Source of the DNA: a virus
Reading direction: 5' to 3' (one strand)
Length of the DNA stretch: 40,804 nt
IMG/VR virus record: IMGVR_UViG_3300046690_000139
Span: 1 to 40,804 of that record
Shown here: in pieces, positions 28,699 to 36,231 of the stretch
Numbering within the stretch: position 1 is the first letter of the stretch
Layout: each line of letters opens with the position of its first letter
Made by a program: the position numbers and the translations under genes
Notes under the pieces: generated by a model
Database searches by the model: none
The model's input: only the letters and a program-made list of their open reading frames with translations
Told to the model about the DNA's origin: nothing

Positions 28699-30144
28699 TT
28701 ACACATCAACCACGGGCTGTTGTTTTTCAGAAAGCTGCTTTCTCCAAGGGCTATTCTGGAATTTCTTATGCGCCCAGCCGGTCGCGTTTTTGTAGCCGCG
28801 CCGCGCCCCTAGCGCGATCAGCGCGCCCAAATCCTTCGCTTCGGATTCCTCTTGCCGCAGGATCGCACGCCGTCGTTTCTTCTCTGCTTCGGTGATTTCC
28901 ACCAGTTCGCCGTCGTCGGATTCCGGCAGCTTCGCTTCTCCCAGCAGGATTTTTTGGCACGTGGGGCACTTCGGCGGCAGCGGTCGGCGGATTTGCTGAA
29001 AGCACTTATCGCAGGTGATTGGCGGCGGCGGCCCTTCCTGTTTTTTGCCGCCTTTCTTTTTGTCGCGGCCTTCCAGTTGCCATTCGCGTTCGTCGTCGGG
29101 GAAGCCGTGGCGCAGCGTGTTGCCCGCCTGGTCCAGGATCACAGCGACTTTGCCAAGGTACGGGCGCAGCGCGCGGCCCACCATTTGCAGGAACAGAGAA
29201 AGGCTGTGCGTCGGCCGCAGCATGACCACGCAGTCAATCGTCACGTCACATTGCGCGATGCTGGCCAGGTCGAACCCTTCCCCGAACAGGTCCACATTGC
29301 ACAGCACCAGGATTTCCCCGGCCGCATAGTCCTGAATGATTTGTCGGCGCAGCGCTTTAGGCGTGTTGCCATCCAGGTGCGCAGCGGGCACGCCTGCCGC
29401 GTTGAACTGTTCGGCCACGTGTTCGCTGTGCGCAATCGTGGTGGCGAAAACCACCGTTCGCATTCCGGCTGCCAGCCGTTTCCAATGCTCGATTGTGTCG
29501 CCCGTTAGTTTGGGCTTGTCCATGCGTTCCGCTGCGTCGGCCTTGGCGAAGTCGCCCATAGACTTACGCGCGCCCTTCATGTCGGGCACGTGCGGCGCAT
29601 ACACCCGATATTCCGACAGGTGCCCTTCCTCGATCAGCCATGCCACGGACGGACCCATAACCATTTCATCGAAGAAATCGCCCAGCCCCGTGCCATCCAG
29701 CCGCCACGGCGTCGCGGACAGCCCTATGTGGTACGTGTCGGGCCACGCCTTCATGACAAGCTGCCAGCCCGCTGCGCCCATGTGGTGGCACTCGTCCCAT
29801 ATGGCCACGTCGGGCGCCTTAACTTGTTCCAGCCGGGCTTTCAGCGTGTCAATGCTGCACACGTTCGCCATGGTCTGAACGGTCATAGGCCGCCCGGCCG
29901 CAATGAACCCGTGGGGCAATCCAAATTTGTGGAATGTCTTGCTGGTGCCGTCCACCAGTTCGGCGCGATGGCAAATGAAATTCACTTTCCGGCCGCGCGC
30001 CACCGACTCAATGGCCATGTGCGTGGCCAGCGCCGTTTTGCCCGATCCCGTGGCCGATTGAATCAGCACGCGCTTAGTCCTGCGCAGGGCTTGCCGCGCC
30101 TGCGCAATCAGTTCGGATTGGTATTCCCGGAGAACTACGGCCAT
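28699..30144 (-). CDS. SF2 DEAD/DEAH-box helicase
   Basis: 481 residues from ATG at 30144. Q-like LREYQSELIAQARQAL, Walker A SATGSGKT (30-37), DECH (117-120), SAT (143-145), and the second RecA domain with the motif DLFGEGFDLASIAQCDVTID and QMVGRALRPYLGK. A zinc pair (CDKC..CPTC) and a charged C-terminus follow. This is the phage ResIII/RecQ-like SF2 family, likely in replication or recombination. A frame extending 4 codons upstream to a GTG is not preferred. The 13-mer repeat (28728-28740) lies near its 3' end. Confidence 0.9.
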   Translation of the reverse strand: MAVVLREYQSELIAQARQALRRTKRVLIQSATGSGKTALATHMAIESVARGRKVNFICHRAELVDGTSKTFHKFGLPHGFIAAGRPMTVQTMANVCSIDTLKARLEQVKAPDVAIWDECHHMGAAGWQLVMKAWPDTYHIGLSATPWRLDGTGLGDFFDEMVMGPSVAWLIEEGHLSEYRVYAPHVPDMKGARKSMGDFAKADAAERMDKPKLTGDTIEHWKRLAAGMRTVVFATTIAHSEHVAEQFNAAGVPAAHLDGNTPKALRRQIIQDYAAGEILVLCNVDLFGEGFDLASIAQCDVTIDCVVMLRPTHSLSLFLQMVGRALRPYLGKVAVILDQAGNTLRHGFPDDEREWQLEGRDKKKGGKKQEGPPPPITCDKCFQQIRRPLPPKCPTCQKILLGEAKLPESDDGELVEITEAEKKRRRAILRQEESEAKDLGALIALGARRGYKNATGWAHKKFQNSPWRKQLSEKQQPVVDV

Positions 30145-30162
30145 TGTCGTATCCACGCCACG

Positions 30163-30183
30163 ATTCGGTAATTATGACCGAAT
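30163..30183. promoter_or_regulatory. 21-bp operator-like inverted repeat at helicase promoter
   Basis: ATTCGGT-N7-ACCGAAT, perfect 7-bp arms. Its core TCGGTA-N5-GACCGA (30165-30181) matches the repeat at 15589-15605. It covers the proposed -10 of the helicase promoter. Confidence 0.55.
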
Positions 30184-30200
30184 CCGGGTAATATCGGCAA
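30171..30200 (-). promoter_or_regulatory. Promoter of the helicase gene
   Basis: -10 CATAAT (30171-30176), 18-bp spacer, -35 TTGCCG (30195-30200) on the minus strand, 27 nt upstream of the ATG at 30144. The -10 is inside the inverted repeat. Confidence 0.45.
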
Positions 30201-30202
30201 AC

Positions 30203-30219
30203 TTTACCGCATAGGTAAA
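30203..30219. promoter_or_regulatory. Inverted repeat TTTACC-N5-GGTAAA
   Basis: Perfect 6-bp arms, between the two divergent promoters. Shares GGTAAA with operator copy c, so the same regulator might bind it. Confidence 0.4.
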
Positions 30220-30255
30220 AATGGCCTGTTGGTAGTAAACGACAGCCTAAATAAT

Positions 30256-30297
30256 GTTTCCCTATGTGTTGACATTTGGAAACGTAAGATTAAAAAT
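30256..30297 (+). promoter_or_regulatory. Early plus-strand operator-promoter (copy e)
   Basis: A consensus -35 TTGACA (30269-30274) with a possible -10 AAAAAT (30292-30297, 17-bp spacer). Two operator-like sites overlap it: GTTTCCCTATGTGTTG (30256-30271) and, on the other strand, GTTTCCAAATGTCAAC (30269-30284). It drives the recombination operon starting at 30371. Confidence 0.6.
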
Positions 30298-30370
30298 ATC
30301 CTTATTGAACAGGCACATAACACGCTCTAGCGCTTGTGTATGTTCGATAGGAAGCACAGGATTTCAACGC

Positions 30371-31495
30371 ATGAAGCCAGGCATTTACCCGGATATTTCG
30401 AACGCGGATTACCACGGCGGCCCAGGGGTTTCAAAGTCGCTTCTGGACCTGATCGAACGAAGCCCGGCGCATCTGAAAGCAGCACTGGACGCGCCGCGTG
30501 AAGACAGGGTGCCAACGGCGGCGCAGGCCATCGGAACCGCGTTCCATGCGCTGGTGTTGGAACCCAAGGTGTTTGCGACGGAATACACGCTGGGCATGCG
30601 GCGCAGCGATTACCCGGAAGCCATTGACGATAAGGAAGTGCTGGTGTCGATGGTGGAAAGCCTGAACGCAAGGCGGCTGCCAAAACTGGCAACCACGGGC
30701 GCGAAGGCAGAACAGATTGAACGCATCATTGCAGCGCAAACTGACGTGGACACGATGGTGTGGACGCGTGAAGCCTGCGAAGCAATGAGCGGCGCGGAAC
30801 TTAAGCAGCTTATTGGTGTGCTGAACGAATCGCGTGAAGGGCTGCTGCCCGTTTCAGGATCGACGGAACAGCTTGCAACACTGCTGCGGTCAAACGGTAA
30901 GCCGGTGACGTTGTGGCGGGATTTGAAGGCGGAATGGGAGCGCAACAACGGCCACCGCTCGATCCTGCAAACGGAAGAATGGGACGTGCTGCACAAGATG
31001 CGCGAAGCCGTTATGGCGCATCCGAAGGCAGCAGCCTTGCTGCAAAAACCTGGGCGTCCTGAACAATCCGTGTACTGGATTGACAAGGTAACAGGCGTGC
31101 TGTGTCGCTGTCGGCCGGATTACCTGACTGACGACGACTTTGTGGTGGACCTGAAGACCACAGAAGACGCAAGCCCGCATGAATTCGCGAAGTCTTGCGC
31201 TAACTATCGGTATCACGTCCAGGACCCGTTTTACAGGGATGGCCTGGCGGCAGTGAAGCGCAAGCCGCGTGCGTTTGTGTTTATCGCGGTGGAAAAAAAG
31301 GCGCCGTATGCGGTCGGCGTGTATGTGTTGCGAGCGGAAGACGTAGAGCTAGGCCGGATGCAGTATCGGGCAAATCTGAACCGATACGCGGAATGCCTGC
31401 AAAGCGGGAAGTTTCCGGCGTATAGCGAGAAAGTGGAAAGCCTGGCATTGCCAGCTTGGTATGTCAGCCAGGGCGTGCAGCGTCTTGGCGCATAA
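30371..31495 (+). CDS. RecE-like exonuclease
   Basis: 374 residues from ATG at 30371. A PD-(D/E)XK nuclease of the RecE/exonuclease VIII type: SKSLLDLIERSPAHLKAALD near the N-terminus, GTAFHALVLEP with His59, RCRPDYL (Asp250), FVVDLKTT (Asp260, Lys262), and YHVQDPFYRDG (Gln284). This layout degrades dsDNA 5'-3' to make ssDNA for annealing. An insert (about 130-205) separates the N-terminal His from the core. It leads an operon with a Sak4-like ATPase and SSB, which supports a recombination role. Confidence 0.88.
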   Translation: MKPGIYPDISNADYHGGPGVSKSLLDLIERSPAHLKAALDAPREDRVPTAAQAIGTAFHALVLEPKVFATEYTLGMRRSDYPEAIDDKEVLVSMVESLNARRLPKLATTGAKAEQIERIIAAQTDVDTMVWTREACEAMSGAELKQLIGVLNESREGLLPVSGSTEQLATLLRSNGKPVTLWRDLKAEWERNNGHRSILQTEEWDVLHKMREAVMAHPKAAALLQKPGRPEQSVYWIDKVTGVLCRCRPDYLTDDDFVVDLKTTEDASPHEFAKSCANYRYHVQDPFYRDGLAAVKRKPRAFVFIAVEKKAPYAVGVYVLRAEDVELGRMQYRANLNRYAECLQSGKFPAYSEKVESLALPAWYVSQGVQRLGA

Positions 31496-31510
31496 AGGGA
31501 ACATAAGAAA

Positions 31511-32485
31511 GTGACTATCAAATTTGAAGTTGCGGAACGCGAAGGCGCCCGGCTGGTGATTGGCCTGGCTGGGGTAAGCGGCGGCGGAAAGACCCGCACG
31601 GCGCTGGAAATCGCCCACGGCATGGTGAAGGGCGACACGTCGAAAATCGGCTTTGTCTGCACGGAAAACCGGCGCGGCCGTCTGTTCGCCCGCGTCCTGC
31701 AGGACGCAGAAGGCAACGTGAAGAAATTCATGATTCACGACCTGTACGCGCCGTTCAGCCCGCAACGCTACATTGACGTGATTGAAGGCGCGGCAAAGGC
31801 TGGTTTCGAAGTGCTGATTATTGATAGCACGTCGCACGAATGGGAAGGCACTGGCGGCTGTGAAGAAATCGCGAACCCGCCCGGCTCAGTGTTGAAGGTT
31901 CCAAAATGGAACGACGCAAAGGCAGAGCATAAGCGTTTCGTGAATGCGCTGCTGTCGTCGCCGATGCACGTTATCGCGTGCATGCGTGCCCGCGAAAAAA
32001 CGAAAATGGTCCGGGTCAACGGAAAGACGGAATACGAACCGCAGGGCATCCAGCCGATTTGCGAAAAGAATTTCCCGTTCGAACTTACCGTGTCGATCAT
32101 GATGTACGACGGCGGCAAACAGCGCGAAGTGCTGAAAAGCCACCCGGACCTGGAAGAAATCGTGGGGACGGTCGGCTGGCACGAAGGCTTCCTGGGCTAT
32201 GAACACGGCCTGCGCATCCGTGAATGGGTGGACGGCGGCACCAAGGTGGACGAAGAAAAGCAGCGCACGCTGGACGCGCTGCGCATGGAAGCGGCAAAGG
32301 GCACGGCGGAACTGGTGAAGGCGTGGGCAGCCGTACCGGCCGCGATCAAAAAGCGCATCAGCACCAAGGGCTGCCCGGAAGACCTGAAGGAACAGGCCGC
32401 TGCGTTCGACAAGCAACGCACCGAAGCGCAGGCGGGCGGCACTGAACTGGCAGGCGTGAATGCGGCTTTGGAAGGTGCCGAATAA
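31511..32485 (+). CDS. Sak4-like/AAA ATPase
   Basis: 324 residues from GTG at 31511. Walker A GVSGGGKT (21-28), Walker B VLIIDS (101-106), and a RecA-like core followed by a helical C-terminus. Phage ATPases of this type (AAA_24, Sak4) act as ssDNA recombinases with SSB. The neighbours (RecE-like exonuclease and SSB) fit that. The GTG start lies inside a 13-mer repeat (31507-31519). The C-terminus (about 240-324) is charged and may contact DNA or SSB. Confidence 0.82.
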   Translation: MTIKFEVAEREGARLVIGLAGVSGGGKTRTALEIAHGMVKGDTSKIGFVCTENRRGRLFARVLQDAEGNVKKFMIHDLYAPFSPQRYIDVIEGAAKAGFEVLIIDSTSHEWEGTGGCEEIANPPGSVLKVPKWNDAKAEHKRFVNALLSSPMHVIACMRAREKTKMVRVNGKTEYEPQGIQPICEKNFPFELTVSIMMYDGGKQREVLKSHPDLEEIVGTVGWHEGFLGYEHGLRIREWVDGGTKVDEEKQRTLDALRMEAAKGTAELVKAWAAVPAAIKKRISTKGCPEDLKEQAAAFDKQRTEAQAGGTELAGVNAALEGAE

Positions 32486-32988
32486 TGACAGCCACCAATA
32501 CACTTTCCGTATCCGTGGGCGACACGGTACACGTGCCCATGGCAGGCTGCGACGGCCGCGTGGTTCGGTTCGACGGCAGCATGGTGGTGGTGCAGCTTGC
32601 CAGCAAAATCCCCGGCGCCCACGACCATTTCCATTTCGGCGCCTTGGAAGTGATTCCACAGAAGCCGCGCGCTGAATCCGGCGTGCTGCTGGACGCGCCG
32701 GGCTATCAAAGCTTAGCCCGCGTACTGGCTCGCGCTTTCCAGCAGGCAGCCCACGGCAAGGGTGCGGAACGCCACGCGCAAGACGGCGAACCGTTCGACG
32801 CGCAAGTTATGCAGGACATGGCGCGGCGTTTCGGTGTCGGCGCGCTGCTGGGCCAGGCGTTCAAAAAATCCGAAGAATCGCAGCGCCTGCCGCACGGCGC
32901 TGGCGTGCGGGAACTGCTGGGCGCAATCAATTACCTGGCTGGCGCCGTCATCGCCATGGAACGCGCAGAGAACCAGGCAAATGGCTGA
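32485..32988 (+). CDS. Hypothetical protein with SH3-like N-terminus
   Basis: 167 residues. The ATG shares a base with the ATPase stop (TAATG). The N-terminal 55 residues look like a small beta-barrel (VGDTVHVPMAGCDGRVVRFD then GSMVVVQLAS). The rest is helical (LARVLARAFQQAAHGKG; ELLGAINYLAGAVIAMERA). Role in recombination unknown. Overlaps the next gene by 8 nt. Confidence 0.7.
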   Translation: MTATNTLSVSVGDTVHVPMAGCDGRVVRFDGSMVVVQLASKIPGAHDHFHFGALEVIPQKPRAESGVLLDAPGYQSLARVLARAFQQAAHGKGAERHAQDGEPFDAQVMQDMARRFGVGALLGQAFKKSEESQRLPHGAGVRELLGAINYLAGAVIAMERAENQANG

Positions 32989-33202
32989 ATTGTTTTCGGA
33001 CGTGCTGGACCAGGCCCAGCACAGAATCGAGATTGACCTGGCGCAATCCATCCAGGCTCAACGGGCACGCGCGGAAGCAGCGCCGCGTGTGGCCGCAGAA
33101 GGCTGCTGCAAAAATCCACGGTGTGCCGAACCGTTCGAAGGCGACGAATTAAGGCTGTTTTGTGGCCCTGTTTGCGCTAGAGAATTTGAAAGGTATCGCT
33201 GA
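32981..33202 (+). CDS. Small zinc-finger protein
   Basis: 73 residues from ATG at 32981. A helical N-terminus (ELFSDVLDQAQHRIEIDLAQ) and a four-Cys zinc-binding C-terminus (CCKNPRCAEPF..LFCGPVCAREFERYR). Not recognised as a named family. It ends the first half of the operon, before an inverted repeat GCGGAA/TTCCGC (33214-33236). Confidence 0.7.
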   Translation: MAELFSDVLDQAQHRIEIDLAQSIQAQRARAEAAPRVAAEGCCKNPRCAEPFEGDELRLFCGPVCAREFERYR

Positions 33203-33262
33203 TAATCATTCATGCGGAATGTATTAAACGTTCCGCGTTGACATAGCAAGAAAGGAACCACA

Positions 33263-33523
33263 ATGGACCAAATGACGCAAAACACCAGCCCGGAAACGGA
33301 AGAACTTCTGGCACGCATCGAAGCGCACGGGGAAGAAACAAAACGGCTGGTGGAAGCCGTACAAAAGCGCACCGCGAAGCAGTACACGGCCGCGCGTGGC
33401 GACGAAGAAAAACAGGCCGTGGTAATCGAAGCCATGGGCTGGGAAGAAGAAGGGAAGCGCCATTTGCAAATCGGCTTCATGATGCTTACTCGCGCCGTGG
33501 CGCAGCCGTCCACGTTCGCGTAA
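33263..33523 (+). CDS. 86-residue helical protein, possible Acb2-type
   Basis: 86 residues, helical and acidic in the first part (ETEELLARIEAHGEETKRLV), ending GKRHLQIGFMMLTRAVAQPS. The closing pattern (helix, then GFMxLxRAVxQP) recalls the short hairpin proteins of the Acb2/Tad1 type that bind cyclic signalling nucleotides and block CBASS or Thoeris. That is only a resemblance from memory. AAAGGAACC precedes the ATG. TTGACA at 33238 lies too close to the start to be its promoter. Confidence 0.6.
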   Translation: MDQMTQNTSPETEELLARIEAHGEETKRLVEAVQKRTAKQYTAARGDEEKQAVVIEAMGWEEEGKRHLQIGFMMLTRAVAQPSTFA

Positions 33524-33555
33524 CATGCGTCTTTCGTAATACAATTTAACTTTCG

Positions 33556-33568
33556 GAAAGTCACTTTC
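33556..33568. repeat. 13-mer repeat family, representative copy at SSB start
   Basis: Motif GAAAG-N3-CTWTC, near-palindromic. Exact copies start at 1262, 3324, 5689, 8026, 8970, 11877, 13589, 13726, 14643, 16633, 19530, 28728, 31507, 33556, 34173 and 39670 (each 13 bp). Near copies are at 20529, 24871 and 28490. This one ends directly before the SSB ATG. Copies with TATC always run in the plus direction. Confidence 0.7.
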
Positions 33569-34039
33569 ATGCCCGCATATTTGAATCAAGTTCAACTCAT
33601 TGGCAACCTGGGCGCGGACCCTGAAGTGCGGTACTTGCCCAGCGGTGACGCTGTAGCAAATATCCGCATTGCAACCACGGAAACGTGGAAAGACAAAGAC
33701 GGCGCCAAACAGGAACGCACCGAATGGCACCGCGTGGCATTCTTCGGCAAGCTGGCGGAAATCGTTAGCGAATTCCTGAAGAAAGGCAGCCAGGTGTTTA
33801 TCCAGGGTCGCATTCAAACGCGAACCTGGGAGAAAGACGGCGAAACCCGTTACAGCACGGAAATTGTGGCCGATACCATGAAAATGCTAGGCAGCCCGCG
33901 CGAAGGCGGCGGATCGTCAGGCGATGGTGGCCAGCGCAGCGAACGCCCGGCGCGCGAACGGCAGGAACGCCCGGCCGCAGCAGGCAAGCCAACGAACGGC
34001 GGCGGCTTCGATGAAATGGACGACGATATACCGTTTTAG
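33569..34039 (+). CDS. ssb: Single-stranded DNA-binding protein
   Basis: 156 residues. OB-fold with the SSB pattern: [20 protein letters not shown] (5-24), [37 protein letters not shown] and a Gly/Arg/Glu-rich tail. It ends EMDDDIPF, the acidic tip that binds partner proteins. It covers ssDNA in replication and recombination, probably with the RecE-like nuclease and Sak4-like ATPase. The terminator at 34076 closes the operon. Confidence 0.95.
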   Translation: MPAYLNQVQLIGNLGADPEVRYLPSGDAVANIRIATTETWKDKDGAKQERTEWHRVAFFGKLAEIVSEFLKKGSQVFIQGRIQTRTWEKDGETRYSTEIVADTMKMLGSPREGGGSSGDGGQRSERPARERQERPAAAGKPTNGGGFDEMDDDIPF

Positions 34040-34075
34040 CCATAAGTAAGGCTGATTCCATAGCCTGAAGTAATA

Positions 34076-34106
34076 AGCCCGTGGATTGTTCGCCACGGGC
34101 TTTTTT
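34076..34106 (+). terminator. Terminator after ssb
   Basis: AGCCCGTGG, 8-nt loop, CCACGGGCT, TTTTTT: a perfect 9-bp stem with a T-run. Closes the plus operon. Confidence 0.88.
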
Positions 34107-34114
34107 ACGCCCGC

Positions 34115-34143
34115 TTGCGTTTCCAAAAGTAAACGACTAGAAT
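34115..34143 (+). promoter_or_regulatory. Operator-promoter, plus strand (copy f)
   Basis: -35 TTGCGT (34115-34120), 17-bp spacer, -10 TAGAAT (34138-34143), with GTTTCCAAAAGTAAAC (34119-34134) as the operator. It drives the SprT-like gene as a separate unit. Confidence 0.78.
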
Positions 34144-34149
34144 CCGTTT

Positions 34150-34161
34150 TGCGTTTAAACG
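34150..34161. repeat. TGCGTTTAAACG repeat family, representative copy
   Basis: The 12-mer occurs at 9141, 12243, 19483 and 34150. A 20-bp identical block that includes it is shared by 34144-34163 and 19477-19496, each near an operator-promoter. It contains the palindrome CGTTTAAACG. Confidence 0.6.
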
Positions 34162-34188
34162 AATAACGAAACGAAAGGGACTTTCAGC

Positions 34189-34830
34189 ATGAACCGCGAA
34201 ACCTGGCTTAACGAAATGGCAAACCTCATGGCCCCGCGCTTCGAAGAATTGGGCCACCCGCTGCCGCCGTTCTATGTGTCCGTGGGCTTCCCGGCCGCAG
34301 GCAAAGACGGACGCGCAGCAGCGGAGTGCTGGCATTCCAGCGCCAGCGCGGATAAGCGCTTTCAAATCCATATCCGCCCTGACGAAGCAGATTCAATGAT
34401 GATTTCCGGCCACCTGGCGCATGAACTGGCGCACGCTGCCGTGGGGTTCGAATGCGGGCACCAAGGCGCGTTTGCCCGTGTCGTCATGGCGCTGGGCCTG
34501 AAACGCCCGCTTACGTCCACGGTCGTAGGCGAAGAATTCAAAGAGTGGGCGCAGCCGTTCATTGACAAGCTGGGCAAGATTCCCCACGCCAGCCTGCGGT
34601 GGACCAACGCACGCGGGCAACAACGTGGCGAAGGCGAAGACGGTCCTAGCCTGGGTGAAGAAAGCGACGGCGAATCGTCCACCGGCCCCAAAAAGCAATC
34701 CGCCCGGCTTCTCAAAGCCATGTGCGCCGAATGCGGCTACACGGTGCGAATCACGCGCAAGTGGTTGGAAGTCGGCCGCCCGCCCTGCCCGCTTCATGGA
34801 GCCATGGACGTGGAAGGCGAGGAAGACTAA
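34189..34830 (+). CDS. SprT-like zinc metalloprotease
   Basis: 213 residues from ATG at 34189. The core zinc site HELAHAAVGF (about 83-92, HExxH) and the upstream segment (QIHIRPDEADSMMISGHLAH) fit the SprT/Wss1 fold. A C-terminal zinc ribbon (CAECGYTVRI..CPLHG) follows. SprT-like enzymes cut DNA-crosslinked proteins. In a phage it could clear the DNA for replication; this is inference. A single-gene unit between terminator 34076 and promoter f. The 13-mer repeat (34173-34185) sits just before the ATG. Confidence 0.85.
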   Translation: MNRETWLNEMANLMAPRFEELGHPLPPFYVSVGFPAAGKDGRAAAECWHSSASADKRFQIHIRPDEADSMMISGHLAHELAHAAVGFECGHQGAFARVVMALGLKRPLTSTVVGEEFKEWAQPFIDKLGKIPHASLRWTNARGQQRGEGEDGPSLGEESDGESSTGPKKQSARLLKAMCAECGYTVRITRKWLEVGRPPCPLHGAMDVEGEED

Positions 34831-34960
34831 AGCGAAGCGCAGGCGGGCGGCCTGCGTTCATCTGGATAAACCCCGCCGCCCTGGCATCCAGGGGCGCGCG
34901 GGGCGGCGGCATCGGTGGCGAACGGTCGGCGTTTCGTCCATCTGGATAATACGGCTCTCG
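34831..34960. other. Gap between converging genes
   Basis: 130 bp with no gene. It has a GC-rich imperfect inverted repeat (CCGCCGCC..GGCGGCGG) and two CATCTGGATAA copies (34859, 34940). Likely shared transcription end region. Confidence 0.4.
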
Positions 34961-36019
34961 CTAGTCTGCCGCGTCCGATTCCGTGCCATTCATGACTGCT
35001 TCCACGTCGGCGTCGCTGTTCGGTCTTTCGCAGTCAACCACGCAGCGGTACGCGTCTTTACTCATATTGTGAATTGCGCGCTTCACCAGCCATTCGCCGT
35101 CTGACTCGTCACCAAACCCGGTAACGTCCAGCAGGCATTCGGCCGTCAATCGCGGCTCGCCTGGAATATTCACGTTGAACCGGAACGCGCCGCGCGCCCG
35201 CTTCGCCAGTTCCGCTTTTGCGGCAGCCAGGGCCATGGCTGGCGTGGGGAAATACTGCTTCAGCCGCTTCACCGGCTCGCCCTTGCCCGCCGTTACTTCG
35301 TGCCGCTTCGCGCTGCGCTTCGAGTGGTAATAGGCCACCACGGTGCCTGCCGACTCGCGCGTGGATTCTTCCCAATGGAATGCGCCGCAGTCGCTGGCAT
35401 CCACCGGAATTTTCGGCAGCGCCGTGCCGCTCACCGTCGTGGCGTCGCCGCGCTTGGTGAAAATCAGCTTTCCACCGGCAGGCTTTGCAATGGCGTCGTA
35501 TTTCTTCGCGATGCGCAGCAGCAGGTTTATATCCGATTCTTCGGACTGGTTAATGTGCGGCAGCGCCACGCTGGCCAGCGATGGCGAAACCAGCGCTGTC
35601 ATGCCATGCTCTTTCGCCATCGTCTGGACCATGGCGCCGATGGTCGTTCCTACCTTCCACGCCCGCGACTTGTGGGACTGAAAGTCTATTTTGCCTTTAG
35701 GCGTTTCGTCCCACGGCGCAGCATGCGCCACAATCGTTAGTTCGCGCGGCCAGCCCGTGCGGCGCACGCTGTCGCACACGAAAATGCCTTTCGCCGTCAT
35801 CACGCCGTCATAGCCCAGCGACAGCGCGATTTCCGCGCCCGTGGGCGGCTTTTTGATGCGCGCCGCGTCGTCATGGTCGGCCAGCACGATTTCCAGCTTG
35901 TCCGCGTTGTCGCCGGTTTCGTCCGTCAGCGAAAGCGATACAAAACGGTCCACGATGATAGCCGTTATGTCGTTATCGTTCGCCTTCAGGGAGAACGACG
36001 GCGTAAGCCTCACGTCCAT
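34961..36019 (-). CDS. D: Late control/tail hub protein gpD
   Basis: 352 residues, near P2 gpD (387). N-terminal FSLKANDNDITAIIVDRFVS and SLSLTDETGDNADKLEIVLA are conserved in gpD/gp27-type hub proteins. Further motifs: IALSLGYDG, AKKYDAIAKPAGGKLIFTKR and a C-terminal DVTGFGDESDGEWLVKRAIH. It forms the baseplate hub around the tail tip. Its start overlaps gpX by 10 nt. This is the end of the tail operon. Confidence 0.92.
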   Translation of the reverse strand: MDVRLTPSFSLKANDNDITAIIVDRFVSLSLTDETGDNADKLEIVLADHDDAARIKKPPTGAEIALSLGYDGVMTAKGIFVCDSVRRTGWPRELTIVAHAAPWDETPKGKIDFQSHKSRAWKVGTTIGAMVQTMAKEHGMTALVSPSLASVALPHINQSEESDINLLLRIAKKYDAIAKPAGGKLIFTKRGDATTVSGTALPKIPVDASDCGAFHWEESTRESAGTVVAYYHSKRSAKRHEVTAGKGEPVKRLKQYFPTPAMALAAAKAELAKRARGAFRFNVNIPGEPRLTAECLLDVTGFGDESDGEWLVKRAIHNMSKDAYRCVVDCERPNSDADVEAVMNGTESDAAD

Positions 36020-36231
36020 AGCGAAACCTCGCCCGTGGTCGCCACGTCCGTGGCCACGTCGATTTCTGGCAGCGCCACGACGGTGCCCACCGGCAGCACT
36101 GGCCCCAGGTCGGCCAGCCCATAGTTAGCCGCCAGCACCGCGTTAAGAATCGACGGTGTGACGGTCCCGTATTGCGCCCAGGCGATATAGTCCAGCGTGT
36201 CGCCTTCGCGGGAAAGGTATTGTGCTGTCAT
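36010..36231 (-). CDS. X: Tail protein gpX
   Basis: 73 residues, like P2 gpX (67). LysM-like start (YLSREGDTLDYIAWAQYG) and VTPSILNAVLAANYGLADLG as in the family. It lies between gpU and gpD with overlaps of 4 and 10 nt. Confidence 0.9.
   Translation of the reverse strand: MTAQYLSREGDTLDYIAWAQYGTVTPSILNAVLAANYGLADLGPVLPVGTVVALPEIDVATDVATTGEVSLWT

Noticed and set aside
33238-33243. TTGACA as a promoter for the 86-aa gene
   Set aside because: A -10 at the proper distance would lie on the start codon.
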